NCBI GenBank assembly: GCA_902768665.1
Contig: CACXMA010000015.1
Coordinates: forward strand, 1-64,000
DNA from: an uncultured Bacteroidia bacterium
GTDB lineage: Bacteria > Bacteroidota > Bacteroidia > Bacteroidales > UBA932
Length of the DNA stretch: 64,000 nt
Direction: 5' to 3'
Part shown: in pieces, positions 53,572-63,109 of the stretch
How the letters are laid out: each line of letters starts with the position of its first letter
Position numbering within the stretch: the first letter of the stretch is position 1
The notes under the pieces: generated by a model
Database searches by the model: none
Told to the model about the DNA's origin: nothing
What the model saw: the letters and a program-made list of their open reading frames with translations, nothing else
Program-made: the position numbers and the translations under genes

Positions 53572-54030
53572 CTATTTGTCGTGTTCGAACAGGCGCTGTT
53601 CCGCGAGCTTCTCCCACTTGGTCCCCGGACGGCCGTAATTGGCGTAAGGGTAGATGGAGATGCCGCCGCGGGGCGTGAAAAAGCCCGTGACTTCGATATA
53701 TTTCGGGTCCATCAGACGGATAAGGTCCTTCATGATGGTGTTGACGCAGTCCTCGTGGAAATCCCCGTGGCTGCGGAAGGAGAAGAGGTAGAGCTTGAGG
53801 CTCTTGGACTCAACCATCTTGACGTCAGGCACATAGCTGATGCGGATCTCGGCGAAGTCCGGCTGCCCGGTAATCGGGCAGAGGCTTGTGAATTCGGGGC
53901 AGTTGAAACGCACCCAGTAGTCATTGTCGCGGTGCTGGTTCTCAAAGGTTTCCAGCACTTCCGGCGCGTAATTCTGGCTGTAGACGCTCTCGCGTCCGAG
54001 GGCCCGGACTTCTTCTCTTTTTCTCGGCAT
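53572..54030 (-). CDS. queF: NADPH-dependent 7-cyano-7-deazaguanine reductase
   Basis: QueF reduces preQ0 to preQ1 in queuosine tRNA modification. The 152-residue short form contains the catalytic Cys51 in [13 protein letters not shown], the family [20 protein letters not shown] signature and [17 protein letters not shown]. Other que genes are not in the window. The prfA stop lies one base upstream of its start. Confidence 0.96.
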   Translation of the reverse strand: MPRKREEVRALGRESVYSQNYAPEVLETFENQHRDNDYWVRFNCPEFTSLCPITGQPDFAEIRISYVPDVKMVESKSLKLYLFSFRSHGDFHEDCVNTIMKDLIRLMDPKYIEVTGFFTPRGGISIYPYANYGRPGTKWEKLAEQRLFEHDK

Positions 54031-54031
54031 A

Positions 54032-55129
54032 TTAGGCTTCCTCCCCTGCTTCTTTGAGCCGCTCGGCGTTCTCCGCGATCTGCAGCTGGTCGATACATTC
54101 CTGGATATTGCCGTCCATGAACACGGGCAGGTTGTACATGCTCCAGCCGATGCGGTGGTCGGTGACGCGGCCCTGCGGGTAGTTGTAGGTGCGGATCTTG
54201 GCGCTGCGGTCGCCCGTAGAGACCATGGTCTTGCGCTTGGCGGCGATCGAGTCGAGGTACTTCTGGTGCTCCATGTTGTAGACGCGGGAGCGGAGTTCCT
54301 CCATGGCGCGGTCGAGGTTCTTCAACTGCGAACGCTCTTCCTGGCACTGGACCACGATGCCGCTCGGGATGTGGGTCAGGCGCACGGCGGAATAGGTCGT
54401 GTTGACGCCCTGGCCGCCCGGACCGGAGGCGCAGAAGAGGTCCTTGCGGATATCGGCGGGATTGAGCTCGATATCGAACTCGCCGGCCTCGGGGAAAACG
54501 GCCACGGAGGCGGCTGAGGTCTGGATACGGCCCTGGGTCTCCGTCTGCGGCACGCGCTGGACGCGGTGGACGCCGGACTCGTATTTCATCACGCCGTAGA
54601 CGCCGTCGGTCGTCGAGGAGAGCTTGAAGACGATCTGCTTGTAGCCGCCGGCCGTACCGGGTGCCTGGTCGGAAACCTCGAGCTTCCAGCCGCGGCTCTC
54701 GGCGTAGTGCTGGTACATGCGGAAGAGGTCGCCGGCGAAGATGGCGGCTTCGTCGCCGCCGGTGCCGCCGCGGATCTCGACCATGGCGTTCTTGCCGTCG
54801 TCCGGGTCCGCCGGGATCAGCAGGAGCTTGAGGTTCTGCTCCATCTCGGGGAGCTTCGGCTCGAGGCCGGCGATCTCCTCGCGGGCCATTTCCTTGAGGT
54901 CGTCATCCTTCTCGTTCATGAGGATGTCCTTGGCCTGGGCGAGCTCGTCGACCATGCGCTTGTACTCCAGGCCGGTCTGGATGATCGGCTGGAGCTGCTT
55001 GTAGTCCTTGTTGAGCTGGACGAACTTCTTCATGTCGGCGATCACTTCCGGATCGGCGAGCTGCTCTTCCAGCTTCTTGTATTTGTCCTGAAGGCTGAGC
55101 ACCTTCTCGAGTAATGTATTTTCTGCCAT
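54032..55129 (-). CDS. prfA: Peptide chain release factor 1
   Basis: RF1 ends translation at UAA and UAG. The 365-residue length is normal. The GGQ motif (238-240) lies in [17 protein letters not shown], and the stop-codon reading motif is PQT (194-196), a PxT variant of the common PAT/PVT. There is no internal frameshift of the RF2 type. It overlaps or abuts queF downstream, and the GNAT-like gene is 14 bp upstream. Confidence 0.97.
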   Translation of the reverse strand: MAENTLLEKVLSLQDKYKKLEEQLADPEVIADMKKFVQLNKDYKQLQPIIQTGLEYKRMVDELAQAKDILMNEKDDDLKEMAREEIAGLEPKLPEMEQNLKLLLIPADPDDGKNAMVEIRGGTGGDEAAIFAGDLFRMYQHYAESRGWKLEVSDQAPGTAGGYKQIVFKLSSTTDGVYGVMKYESGVHRVQRVPQTETQGRIQTSAASVAVFPEAGEFDIELNPADIRKDLFCASGPGGQGVNTTYSAVRLTHIPSGIVVQCQEERSQLKNLDRAMEELRSRVYNMEHQKYLDSIAAKRKTMVSTGDRSAKIRTYNYPQGRVTDHRIGWSMYNLPVFMDGNIQECIDQLQIAENAERLKEAGEEA

Positions 55130-55142
55130 AAAGGTCTTGGTT

Positions 55143-56264
55143 TCAAAGGGATTTGAGGTAGCAGCGGCGGCGCATGTAGAGCTCGTGCTCGTAGCTGGCC
55201 CAGATGTTCACGGCGCTGTTGGTCTCGATCTGCGGGTTCGACAGCGTGAAGTGGCAGCGCTCCTTCTGGAACTTCTCCGACATCGAGCAGTGGTAGATCG
55301 CGGAGACGCCCTTGTTCTGCCACTCGGGCACGGCGCCGTTGATCATCATGTCGCAGAGGGAGTAGTCGCGGAGGCTGCGCCAGAGGTGGAACCATCCGAA
55401 GGGGAAAAGATGTCCCTTGGCTTTCTGCAGGCCGCGGGAGATGTCCGGGATGGAGATGCCGAAGCCCACCAGCTTGTCGTTCTCGTCGAGAACCACCGAG
55501 CTGACGCGGTCGTTGAGGCGGGGCACAAACGCCTTGGCCTCCTCCTCGATCTCCTCCTCGGTGAAGGGAATGAAATTCTGCACGGACGTGGAGAAGGACT
55601 CGTTGTAGGCGTGGAAGAACTCCTTGATCTTCTCGGGGTCCTTCTTGAGCTTGCGGATGCTGCCGATATGGAGGTGGTAGCGCTCCATCAGCATCTTGGC
55701 GATGCGGGAGGCCTTCTCGGGGACGCCCTCGTCGGAAACCACCTTGTACTCCAGCCAGTCGCATTCCTTGGCGTAACCGAGGCGCTCGACAAAGTCCACA
55801 TAGTACGGGAAATTGTAAAGGCAGTTGAACACGGGGATGTTCTCGAAACCTTCCACGAGCATGCCCTGCTTGCCGGAAGTGTTGTAATAGAGCGGACCGT
55901 GGATCTCGTTCATGCCCTCGGACTTCGCCCAGGCCTCGGCCGTGGACAGAAGCAGGCGGGCGACCTCGATGTCCTCGACGGTGTCGAACCAGCCGAAGCG
56001 GGCGCGGCGGGTGCCGTAGCGCTCGTTGTAGCGGGGGTTGATCATCCCGCAGATGCGGCCGACGATCCGGCCCTTTTCGTCATAGGCCAGCCACAGCTTG
56101 CGCCGGCAGTACCGGAGCGGCGCGCAGCTGGTCAGGGACTTCATCTGATCCCCGTGCAGCGCGGGCACATACTGCTTGCAGTCTTTGTAGAGGCGGTCCG
56201 GAAAGGCGATGAACTTCCGGATGTCGCATTTGCGGCTGATTTCTTTGATCGTATAGGCGGCCAT
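55143..56264 (-). CDS. GNAT-fold acyltransferase-like protein
   Basis: The 373-residue protein resembles a conserved Bacteroidetes family with two GNAT-like halves ([20 protein letters not shown] near the N-terminus and [19 protein letters not shown] in the second half). No signal peptide is present. The substrate is unknown; some database entries for this family carry misleading names. It probably belongs to an operon with prfA and queF. Confidence 0.7.
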   Translation of the reverse strand: MAAYTIKEISRKCDIRKFIAFPDRLYKDCKQYVPALHGDQMKSLTSCAPLRYCRRKLWLAYDEKGRIVGRICGMINPRYNERYGTRRARFGWFDTVEDIEVARLLLSTAEAWAKSEGMNEIHGPLYYNTSGKQGMLVEGFENIPVFNCLYNFPYYVDFVERLGYAKECDWLEYKVVSDEGVPEKASRIAKMLMERYHLHIGSIRKLKKDPEKIKEFFHAYNESFSTSVQNFIPFTEEEIEEEAKAFVPRLNDRVSSVVLDENDKLVGFGISIPDISRGLQKAKGHLFPFGWFHLWRSLRDYSLCDMMINGAVPEWQNKGVSAIYHCSMSEKFQKERCHFTLSNPQIETNSAVNIWASYEHELYMRRRCYLKSL

Positions 56265-56344
56265 GGATATCCTTACAAGTGTTTAGTCTGCAAAGATAAC
56301 AATTCCGGCGGGATTTTCCAAACCGCCTTTCTTTAGAAAGGTGA

Positions 56345-56965
56345 CTACGCCTCCGGCTCGGGGACGGGCTCGAGATTCTCGGGCGGGATGTAGGATGTCG
56401 CCACGGCGATGACGCCCTCGATGGCCACCAGCAGGCGGCGGTCCTTGCGGATGCGCTTGATATAGCCCTCCGCGCCCTTGAAGGGGCCTTCCTTAACGCG
56501 GACGCGCCCGCCCTCCCGGAAACGGGTGTAGGCCTCGTCCTGCAGGATGAGCATCCCCTCGTGGAAATGGTCGGCGACCAGGCGGAAGGCCGCCATCTCC
56601 CGGTCCGGAATCACGGCCGGGGACTTTCCGTCGGCCTTGAGATAGACGAATCCCCGCTCGCCGACCACGGTGCGGATCTGCTTGATCTGAGTGTCGGGAC
56701 AGCGGACGAACATCACCGACCCGATCAGCGGGACGCGCTTGTAGATATGGGGATTCTCGAAGATGTAGCGGGGGTCGTCAAGGCGGTCCTGTCCCGCCTG
56801 TTTCATGGCCGTCCGCATCCGCAGGTACTGCTCACCCTTGACCTCCTCCCGGCCGATGGGGATATAGGTCTCCACGCCCCTTGGCGCCAGCGTCTCCTCA
56901 AGCTCGAAGACCTTGTTGTAGAAGACCTTCAGGGCATACCAGCAGTATTTCGGCTCGGTTTTCAT
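56345..56965 (-). CDS. NusG-like elongation factor (RfaH/UpxY type)
   Basis: The 206-residue protein has an N-terminal NusG (NGN) domain (CWYALKVFYNKVFELEE, PLIGSVMFVRC) and a C-terminal KOW domain (GGRVRVKEGPFKGAEGYIKR). Specialised NusG paralogues in Bacteroidetes (UpxY) act as antiterminators of capsule operons and are normally the first gene of the locus; no glycan genes follow here. I use the ATG at 56965, because the longer frame begins with a TTG inside the promoter box. The true housekeeping NusG is smaller and lies near rpl genes, so this is a paralogue. Confidence 0.82.
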   Translation of the reverse strand: MKTEPKYCWYALKVFYNKVFELEETLAPRGVETYIPIGREEVKGEQYLRMRTAMKQAGQDRLDDPRYIFENPHIYKRVPLIGSVMFVRCPDTQIKQIRTVVGERGFVYLKADGKSPAVIPDREMAAFRLVADHFHEGMLILQDEAYTRFREGGRVRVKEGPFKGAEGYIKRIRKDRRLLVAIEGVIAVATSYIPPENLEPVPEPEA

Positions 56966-56977
56966 AGCTAGTGGCTG

Positions 56978-56985
56978 CAAAGATA
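56978..56985 (-). promoter_or_regulatory. -7 box of the NusG-like gene
   Basis: TATCTTTG on the minus strand, directly before the glycerate kinase stop (56990) and 12 bp upstream of the ATG. Confidence 0.55.
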
Positions 56986-56989
56986 GGCA

Positions 56990-58105
56990 TTATTTGGCAT
57001 TCACCAAAAAGGCCTGCAGCGTCCGGACGATATTGAGCCGCGCGGTCTCCGGCCACAGCGCCCACTGCGTCGGCATCCCGGGCGGGGTCACCGTGAGAAC
57101 GTCCCGGAACCCGGCCGGCTTTTCCCCAGCGAGACTTCCCACCAGCGCCACGACCGGCACGCCGAGCCGCCGCGCATGGGCGAGAACTACGGCCGGTGCC
57201 TTTCCGTGAAGGGTCTGCGCGTCCATTCTCCCCTCGCCCGTAATCACGAGATCGGCCCCTGCGGCAAGGGCGTCGAAGCCCAGGGCATCGAGGACCAGTT
57301 CCGCCCCGGGAAGCAGCTCCGCCCCGAGAAAGGCGTGCAGCGCGCCGCCGAGTCCGCCCGCGGCGCCGGCGCCCGGCATGGACCCGATATCCACCCCCGT
57401 CGCATCCCGGACAACCGCCGCGAAATGCGCCATCCCCTCCTCCAGAAGCCGGACCGTCGCCGCATCCGCCCCCTTCTGCGGGGCGAACACCGCCGTGGCG
57501 CCCGACGGGCCGAAAAAGGGTGTGTCCACATCGCAGGCGACCCGGAAACGGCTCTCCTTCAGCGCCGGGATGGCACCGCCGCCTTCGATCCGCGCCACTT
57601 TCCCCAGCGACGCGCCGACCGGCTCCAGCGCCTCCCCTGCCGCATCGAGAAAACGCCAGCCGAGGGCCGCCAGTGCGCCCATTCCGCCGTCATTTGTCGC
57701 GCTGCCGCCGATGCAGACCAGGCAGTCGCGGCAGCCGCGGCCGAGGGCGTCGGCAATCAGCTCGCCGGTCCCATAGGTCGATGCCAGGGCGGGACTTCTC
57801 CGCTGCGGCGGCACCAGCGTCAGGCCGCTGGCGCGGGCCATCTCGATGACGGCCATGGAACCGGTAACGAGATAGGATGCCTCAACCGGGTCCCCGAGCG
57901 GCCCCCGGACGGTCCTAGAGCGGAAGTCTCCGCCCAAAGCCGCCCCCAGCGCCTCAGCCGTTCCCTCGCCCCCGTCCGCCATCGTGAGGCAGCGGATTTC
58001 GCAGGACGGGAATACGCAGCGGACCGCCTCCGACGCCGCGGCGGCCACCTCCTGCGACGAGAGGCAGCCCTTGAACGAATCCGAAGCGATAACGACCTTT
58101 TTCAA
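56990..58105 (-). CDS. Glycerate kinase
   Basis: The 371-residue protein belongs to the GarK/GlxK family, which phosphorylates D-glycerate, usually to 2-phosphoglycerate. Diagnostic features are IASDSFKGCLSSQEVA at the start, TMADGGEGTAEAL, the GGSATNDGGMGALAALG signature and GEGRMDAQTLHGKAP. It sits 8 bp downstream of the secreted-protein gene on the same strand. Confidence 0.93.
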   Translation of the reverse strand: MKKVVIASDSFKGCLSSQEVAAAASEAVRCVFPSCEIRCLTMADGGEGTAEALGAALGGDFRSRTVRGPLGDPVEASYLVTGSMAVIEMARASGLTLVPPQRRSPALASTYGTGELIADALGRGCRDCLVCIGGSATNDGGMGALAALGWRFLDAAGEALEPVGASLGKVARIEGGGAIPALKESRFRVACDVDTPFFGPSGATAVFAPQKGADAATVRLLEEGMAHFAAVVRDATGVDIGSMPGAGAAGGLGGALHAFLGAELLPGAELVLDALGFDALAAGADLVITGEGRMDAQTLHGKAPAVVLAHARRLGVPVVALVGSLAGEKPAGFRDVLTVTPPGMPTQWALWPETARLNIVRTLQAFLVNAK

Positions 58106-58113
58106 AGCCGGAA

Positions 58114-58950
58114 CTAATACGTTAGCTTAACGCGAAAAAACACCTCTCCATCAATTATTTCCGTAATAGAAGAAATCCGTCCTTTCACGTCCTTCAGATA
58201 GGTGAATTTAACCGTCTTCCAGGTTGGCTCCACCTCATCCTCCGCCTCCATCCAGTTCTGCTCGAAGCACGAGAAACCCTTGATCAGAAGGTTCGGCCGC
58301 TTGCCGGCAAAGCCCAGCCACCAGGCATCGAGCCCCGTCGCCAGAAGTTTGGCGACCGGATCGACGCCCACAAAGGGATTCGCCGCCTCCTCGTCATATT
58401 CAAACGCCGTGCAGCCCCATCGGGTCTCCTCAAAATCTTCCCCATAGAGGGAATAAAGGAGCCCAGGCTCTTCCGCGTGCCAATCCGGCGTGAGACTCGA
58501 GGTGCTATTCCACGGAAACTCCTCGCTCCAGGAGAACAGGAGGCTCCCCTCGCGATAGTAGAACTCCGTCATACTTCCTTCCCATTCCATCTCACCGTCA
58601 TGATGGCTCCAGACACGCTCCAGCGCCACACACGCAAAGGGCTCGTGGGTTCCCATCACCGAGCTCGACGGGAGGCATGTATACTCGCTCCAGACACCGT
58701 CACTACCCTCAATGGCAATCCGGTCCTTCGCCTCATCATAGCGGAACCGGTAGCTTTCGGTGGTCCCCCCGCCGATATTCGTCACGTGCGTGTAGGAAGT
58801 CAGCCGCCCGTCGCTGTTGTATTCGAAGGTATAATCGGCCTTGTATGAGCCGTCGGCATTCTGCAGGCTCATCGTCTTGACGCGGTCCTGCGCCCCCGCC
58901 GCAGCGCCCGCCACCAGCAGCAGTATCATGCCAATAAGGATCCTTTTCAT
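58114..58950 (-). CDS. Secreted protein of unknown function with YD-like repeats
   Basis: The 278-residue protein has a signal peptide (MKRILIGMILLLVAGAAAGA). The mature part begins with DYTFEYNSDGRLTSYTHV and YRFRYDEAKDRI, resembling the tyrosine-aspartate repeats of RHS-like and DUF4595 proteins, and ends with a related pair (FTYLKDVKGRISSITEII). I cannot name the family with confidence. Trp and acidic residues are abundant. Confidence 0.6.
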   Translation of the reverse strand: MKRILIGMILLLVAGAAAGAQDRVKTMSLQNADGSYKADYTFEYNSDGRLTSYTHVTNIGGGTTESYRFRYDEAKDRIAIEGSDGVWSEYTCLPSSSVMGTHEPFACVALERVWSHHDGEMEWEGSMTEFYYREGSLLFSWSEEFPWNSTSSLTPDWHAEEPGLLYSLYGEDFEETRWGCTAFEYDEEAANPFVGVDPVAKLLATGLDAWWLGFAGKRPNLLIKGFSCFEQNWMEAEDEVEPTWKTVKFTYLKDVKGRISSITEIIDGEVFFRVKLTY

Positions 58951-58972
58951 AATCGTTTGGGATTGGTTTTTA

Positions 58973-58980
58973 CAAAGTTA
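58973..58980 (-). promoter_or_regulatory. -7 box of the YD-repeat protein gene
   Basis: TAACTTTG on the minus strand, 22 bp before the start codon. It faces away from the MmeI promoter. Confidence 0.55.
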
Positions 58981-59012
58981 ACAAAAGCGAACTAATTTTG
59001 AAGAAAAATCGC

Positions 59013-59020
59013 TATTTTTG
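59013..59020 (+). promoter_or_regulatory. -7 box of the MmeI-type gene
   Basis: TATTTTTG, 24 bp before the ATG at 59045. The longest open frame starts at a TTG inside this box, so the ATG is preferred. Confidence 0.55.
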
Positions 59021-59044
59021 TATGATACGATACTCTGCACGCGT

Positions 59045-61819
59045 ATGAGCACGACGACAAAAACCAATCAGGCAGCCCGGGCTTTCGTCCGGGAATGGTC
59101 CGGGAAGGGCTATGAAAAGGGCGAAACCCAGCGCTTCTGGATCGACCTTCTCCACACCGTTTTCGGCATTGAGAACCCTACCCGGATGATAGAGTTCGAG
59201 ATGCCGGTAAAGCCCATCACCAAGGAGAAAGGCTCCGATTTCATCGATGCTTACATCCCCTCCACCAAAGTGCTCATCGAGCAGAAAGGCTCGAAGGTGG
59301 AGCTCGGCGCCAAGGCCCGGCAGTCGGACGGCCAGGAGCTGACGCCCTACCAGCAGGCCCGGCGCTATGCCGCAGGACTCCCCCTCTCCATGGCTCCCCG
59401 CTGGATCGTCGCCTGCAACTTCTCCACCTTCGAAGTCCACGACATGGAGCGCCCCAACGATGCTCCTGAGATCATCCAGTTGGCGGATCTGGAGAAAGAA
59501 TACCACCGGCTCAGTTTCCTCGTCGATGACACCAACGTCCACTTGAAAAAAGAACTGGAAGTGTCCATCCAGGCCGGTGAAATCGTCGGCGTGCTTTACG
59601 ACAGGATTCTGGCGCAGTATAAAGATCCGCAGAATCCCGAATCGCAGAAAGCGCTGAACAAGCTCTGCGTGCGCCTCGTCTTCTGCCTCTACGCCGAAGA
59701 CGCCGGTCTTTTCGGCTCCAAGAACCTGTTCCACGACTACATGGCGCAGTTCCCGGCCGCCGAATTCCGGGAGAAGCTCATCAAACTCTTCCGCATCCTC
59801 GACCAGAAGCCGGAAGACCGCGATCCTTACGAGGACGAGAAACTCCTTGCCTTCCCATATGTCAACGGCGGCATGTTCGCCGGCGACATCGAAATCCCCC
59901 GCATCAGCGACGAAATCCGGGACCTCATCCTCCAGCGCGCCAGCGACGATTTTGACTGGAGCCTGATCAGCCCCACCATCTTCGGCGCCGTCTTTGAGAG
60001 CACGCTGAATCCCGCCACCCGCCGCGCCGGCGGCATGCACTACACCTCCATCGAGAACATCCACAAGGTCATCGACCCGCTCTTTCTCGACGACCTCAAA
60101 GCCGAGCTGGCCGACATCAAGGCGACCTCCGTCGTCAAAGCCCGGAAAGACAAAGCACGCGCCTTCCAGGACAAGCTCGCCGGCCTTAAGTTCTTTGATC
60201 CTGCTTGTGGCTCCGGTAACTTCCTGACGGAATCCTATACCAGCCTTCGCCGGCTGGAGAACGAGGCCCTTCGCATCATCTACGGCGGCGACCGCGTCAT
60301 CGGCGAGATGGCAGACCCTATCAAGGTCAGTATCAACCAGTTCTACGGCATCGAAATCAACGACTTCGCCTGCTCCGTCGCTCAGACGGCCCTTTGGATT
60401 GCCGAGAGCCAGATGATGCAGGAAACCGACGAAATCGTCGGCTTCAGCCTCGACCCGCTGCCTCTCAAGACCTATACAAATATCCACGAAGGGAACGCCA
60501 TTCAGATAAAGTGGGAAGATGTCGTTCCTGCTTCTGAGCTCAATTTCATTATGGGCAATCCGCCTTTTATTGGTGCCCGGTGGATGGGAAAAGGTCAAAA
60601 ATCTGAATTAGTCAACCTATTTGGAAAGGATTGGCCTGGAGTCGGTGACCTTGACTATGTAACGTGTTGGTATAAAATTGCTTCTGATTACATTGAGGAC
60701 TATCCTATTAGATGTGCTTTAGTGTCTACTAATTCCATAACTCAAGGTGGAGCCGTAACTAATCTTTGGAAACCCCTAATGGAGTCTGGAATTCATATAG
60801 ATTTTGCGTGGAGGACTTTTAGATGGGACAGTGAAGCCAATATGATGGCGCATGTTCACTGTGTTATTGTCGGATTTAGCAGACATCCGAATGCATCTCC
60901 CAAATGTATTTATGATGGAGATAACGTGGTTATAGCCAAGACAATTAATGGTTATCTTCTTGATGCTCCCAATATTTTCATAGAGAAGCGGATGCACCCT
61001 ATCTGCGATGTCCCTGAAATATGCCTTGGAGGTCAACCAATTGATGATGGAAATCTTACTCTAATCGAAGAAGAGAAAGATGAACTGCTCAAGGTGGAGC
61101 CACAAGCTGCTGTCTTTATCCGGCATTACATGATGGGGAAAGATTTCATCCAGCGGAAACCGCGTTATTGTTTGTGGTTGAAAGGTGCGAATCCTTCGAC
61201 ACTGAAAACATGTCACAGAGTATTGGAACGTATTCAGAGGGTCCGTGAATTTAGACTTGCAAGCAACAGGACAAGCACTCTTAAAGCCGCTGAAACCCCT
61301 ACATTATTCGGCGCTCCGTTTGAATGTAAGGGCAGATACGTAGCTATACCAAAAGTGTCTTCGGAAAACAGGGAATACGTCCCAATGGATTATTTGGAAC
61401 CAGGAATAATACCAGGTGATAAACTGTTCTGTATGCAGAGAGCGTCACTGTTTGATTTTGGTGTAATGACTTCTTCTGTTCAAATGGCTTGGATGCGCGC
61501 CGTATGTGGTCGCCTTGAAATGCGATATAGTTATTCTAACACTATCGTATACAACAACTTCCCTTGGCCACAGGTTACTGAAGCACAAAGAATCAAGATT
61601 GAGCAGACGGCCCAAGGAATCCTTGATGCAAGAGCGCTATATCCGGATAGCAGTTTTGCAGATCTCTATGACGATCTCACAATGCCTTATGAGTTGCTGA
61701 AGGCCCACCGAGCCAATGACGCTGCTGTACTGGAGGCCTATGGCTTCCCCAAAGACGCCACCGAATCCGACATCGTCGCCCGCCTCTTCAAAATGTATCA
61801 GGAACTTACCCAAAAGTAA
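59045..61819 (+). CDS. MmeI-type (type IIL) restriction-methyltransferase
   Basis: The 924-residue single-chain enzyme should both cut and methylate. The N-terminal nuclease motif is of the PD-(D/E)xK kind (FIDAYIPSTKVLIEQKG, about 65-85). A helical linker follows, then an N6-adenine methyltransferase with motif I FFDPACGSGNFL (about 385) and motif IV MGNPPF (about 503). After that come a target-recognition region and a helical C-terminus. About 60490-61690 is clearly more AT-rich than the rest, covering motif IV and the recognition region, which suggests that the specificity half was replaced. No separate specificity gene exists in this class. The next gene overlaps through a repeated end. 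Confidence 0.88.
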   Translation: MSTTTKTNQAARAFVREWSGKGYEKGETQRFWIDLLHTVFGIENPTRMIEFEMPVKPITKEKGSDFIDAYIPSTKVLIEQKGSKVELGAKARQSDGQELTPYQQARRYAAGLPLSMAPRWIVACNFSTFEVHDMERPNDAPEIIQLADLEKEYHRLSFLVDDTNVHLKKELEVSIQAGEIVGVLYDRILAQYKDPQNPESQKALNKLCVRLVFCLYAEDAGLFGSKNLFHDYMAQFPAAEFREKLIKLFRILDQKPEDRDPYEDEKLLAFPYVNGGMFAGDIEIPRISDEIRDLILQRASDDFDWSLISPTIFGAVFESTLNPATRRAGGMHYTSIENIHKVIDPLFLDDLKAELADIKATSVVKARKDKARAFQDKLAGLKFFDPACGSGNFLTESYTSLRRLENEALRIIYGGDRVIGEMADPIKVSINQFYGIEINDFACSVAQTALWIAESQMMQETDEIVGFSLDPLPLKTYTNIHEGNAIQIKWEDVVPASELNFIMGNPPFIGARWMGKGQKSELVNLFGKDWPGVGDLDYVTCWYKIASDYIEDYPIRCALVSTNSITQGGAVTNLWKPLMESGIHIDFAWRTFRWDSEANMMAHVHCVIVGFSRHPNASPKCIYDGDNVVIAKTINGYLLDAPNIFIEKRMHPICDVPEICLGGQPIDDGNLTLIEEEKDELLKVEPQAAVFIRHYMMGKDFIQRKPRYCLWLKGANPSTLKTCHRVLERIQRVREFRLASNRTSTLKAAETPTLFGAPFECKGRYVAIPKVSSENREYVPMDYLEPGIIPGDKLFCMQRASLFDFGVMTSSVQMAWMRAVCGRLEMRYSYSNTIVYNNFPWPQVTEAQRIKIEQTAQGILDARALYPDSSFADLYDDLTMPYELLKAHRANDAAVLEAYGFPKDATESDIVARLFKMYQELTQK

Positions 61820-61833
61820 TCGGCCATGGAAAA
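61760..61833 (+). repeat. 74-bp direct repeat, copy 1
   Basis: The last 20 codons of the MmeI-type gene, its stop and the first bases of rhuM match 62873-62946 at 73 of 74 positions (mismatch at 61804). The pair brackets rhuM. Confidence 0.95.
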
Positions 61834-62857
61834 GAACCTCACCATACACAACAGTACTGCCGAATTCCTAATCTTTCAGCTGGAGAACCGGGAAGACGGC
61901 GTACAGCTGCTTTACACCGACGAAACGCTCTGGCTCACCCAGGATGCCATCTCCCTGCTTTTTGACAAAGGCCGTTCTACCATTGCCGAGCACCTGCAGA
62001 ACATCTTTGCCTCTGGAGAACTGGCCGAAGATTCAGTTTGTCGGAAATTCCGACAGACTGCCGCAGACGGGAAGAACTACAACGTAAAGTATTACAATCT
62101 GGATGCAGTCATCTCTGTTGGGTATCGTGTCAACTCCGTGAGGGCCACCCAGTTCCGCCAGTGGTGCACAAACGTGCTCCGCCAGTTTGCCATACGCGGC
62201 TACGTCATTGACAAAAAGAGGATGGAGAACGGAACTTTCCTGAATGTCGATTATTTTGAGCAGCTTCTGGAAGAAATCCGGGAGATCCGTCTCAGTGAAC
62301 GCCGATTCTATCAGAAGATTACGGACATCTACGCCACGGCCATTGACTATAATCCCGATGCTCCGACCACCCGCATCTTTTTCAAAAAAGTCCAGAACAA
62401 GATGCACTATGCTGTCCACGGCCATACTGCTGCCGAGTTGATTGTAGAACGTGCTAACGCAGAGAAAGAGCATATGGGACTCACCACCTGGGCCAAATCT
62501 CCGCACGGCAAGATACTCAAATCCGATGTCTCCATTGCCAAGAACTACCTCAAAGAAAATGAGTTGGAGTCAATGGGCCGGGTCGTCAGTGCCTTCCTGG
62601 ATCTCGCAGAAGAGCGTGCCAAGCGCCACATCCCGATGACGATGGAAGACTGGGCCACCCGCATCGACAAATTCCTGGAAGGCGATGACCGTCCCGTCCT
62701 TGATGATGCGGGCCGCATTACCGCAGAATACGCCAAAGAATTCGCCGAAACAGAATTCGAGAAATACCGCGTCATTCAGGACCGCCTCTTCCAGTCCGAC
62801 TTCGACCGGCTTATGGACGGTGACGATTTGCTGGAACTGCCGGAAACCAACCAGTGA
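61826..62857 (+). CDS. rhuM: RhuM family protein
   Basis: The 343-residue protein matches the virulence RhuM family: LWLTQDAISLLFDKGRSTIAEH near the start (HTH-like), YYNLDAVISVGYRVNSVRATQFRQW, and a C-terminal part with KILKSDVSIAKNYL. Members are widespread in mobile regions and islands, often beside restriction or toxin genes; the biochemical role is unsettled. It is flanked by 74-bp direct repeats, so it looks like an inserted cassette. Codon use is less GC-biased than in neighbouring core genes. Confidence 0.9.
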   Translation: MEKNLTIHNSTAEFLIFQLENREDGVQLLYTDETLWLTQDAISLLFDKGRSTIAEHLQNIFASGELAEDSVCRKFRQTAADGKNYNVKYYNLDAVISVGYRVNSVRATQFRQWCTNVLRQFAIRGYVIDKKRMENGTFLNVDYFEQLLEEIREIRLSERRFYQKITDIYATAIDYNPDAPTTRIFFKKVQNKMHYAVHGHTAAELIVERANAEKEHMGLTTWAKSPHGKILKSDVSIAKNYLKENELESMGRVVSAFLDLAEERAKRHIPMTMEDWATRIDKFLEGDDRPVLDDAGRITAEYAKEFAETEFEKYRVIQDRLFQSDFDRLMDGDDLLELPETNQ

Positions 62858-62872
62858 TAAGCCAAGAACAAA

Positions 62873-62946
62873 ACCGAATCCGACATCGTCGCCCGCCTCT
62901 TCAAAATGTATCAGGATCTTACCCAAAAGTAATCGGCCATGGAAAA
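62873..62946 (+). repeat. 74-bp direct repeat, copy 2
   Basis: This is a second copy of the end of the MmeI-type gene (codons for ESDIVARLFKMYQ, then LTQK and a stop), followed by the start of the pspC gene. It has no ATG in frame nearby and is a remnant, not an expressed gene. Confidence 0.95.
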
Positions 62947-63109
62947 TCAGCTTAGACGAGATACGTATAACGGCTGGATCGGCGGCGTCTGCGCCGGGCT
63001 GGCAAAGCACCTCAACATCGACGTGGTCCTGCTGCGGATCATCTTCGCCTTCTTCGTTCTGTTCTGGCTCTACATCATCATCTGGATCATCGTCCCCGCC
63101 GAGCGATAG
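62939..63109 (+). CDS. Small PspC-domain protein
   Basis: The 56-residue protein is almost entirely a PspC domain: an N-terminal GWIGGVCAGLAKHLNIDV and one hydrophobic helix (FAFFVLFWLYIIIWIIVP). PspC proteins sit in the inner membrane and react to envelope stress in other bacteria. Its start overlaps repeat copy 2, so it was probably once directly downstream of the MmeI-type gene. Confidence 0.88.
   Translation: MENQLRRDTYNGWIGGVCAGLAKHLNIDVVLLRIIFAFFVLFWLYIIIWIIVPAER

Noticed and set aside
59018-59044. Longer start (TTG) for the MmeI-type gene
   Set aside because: The TTG is part of the -7 promoter box, so it cannot be translated from that promoter. The same reasoning excludes the TTG start at 56980 for the NusG-like gene.
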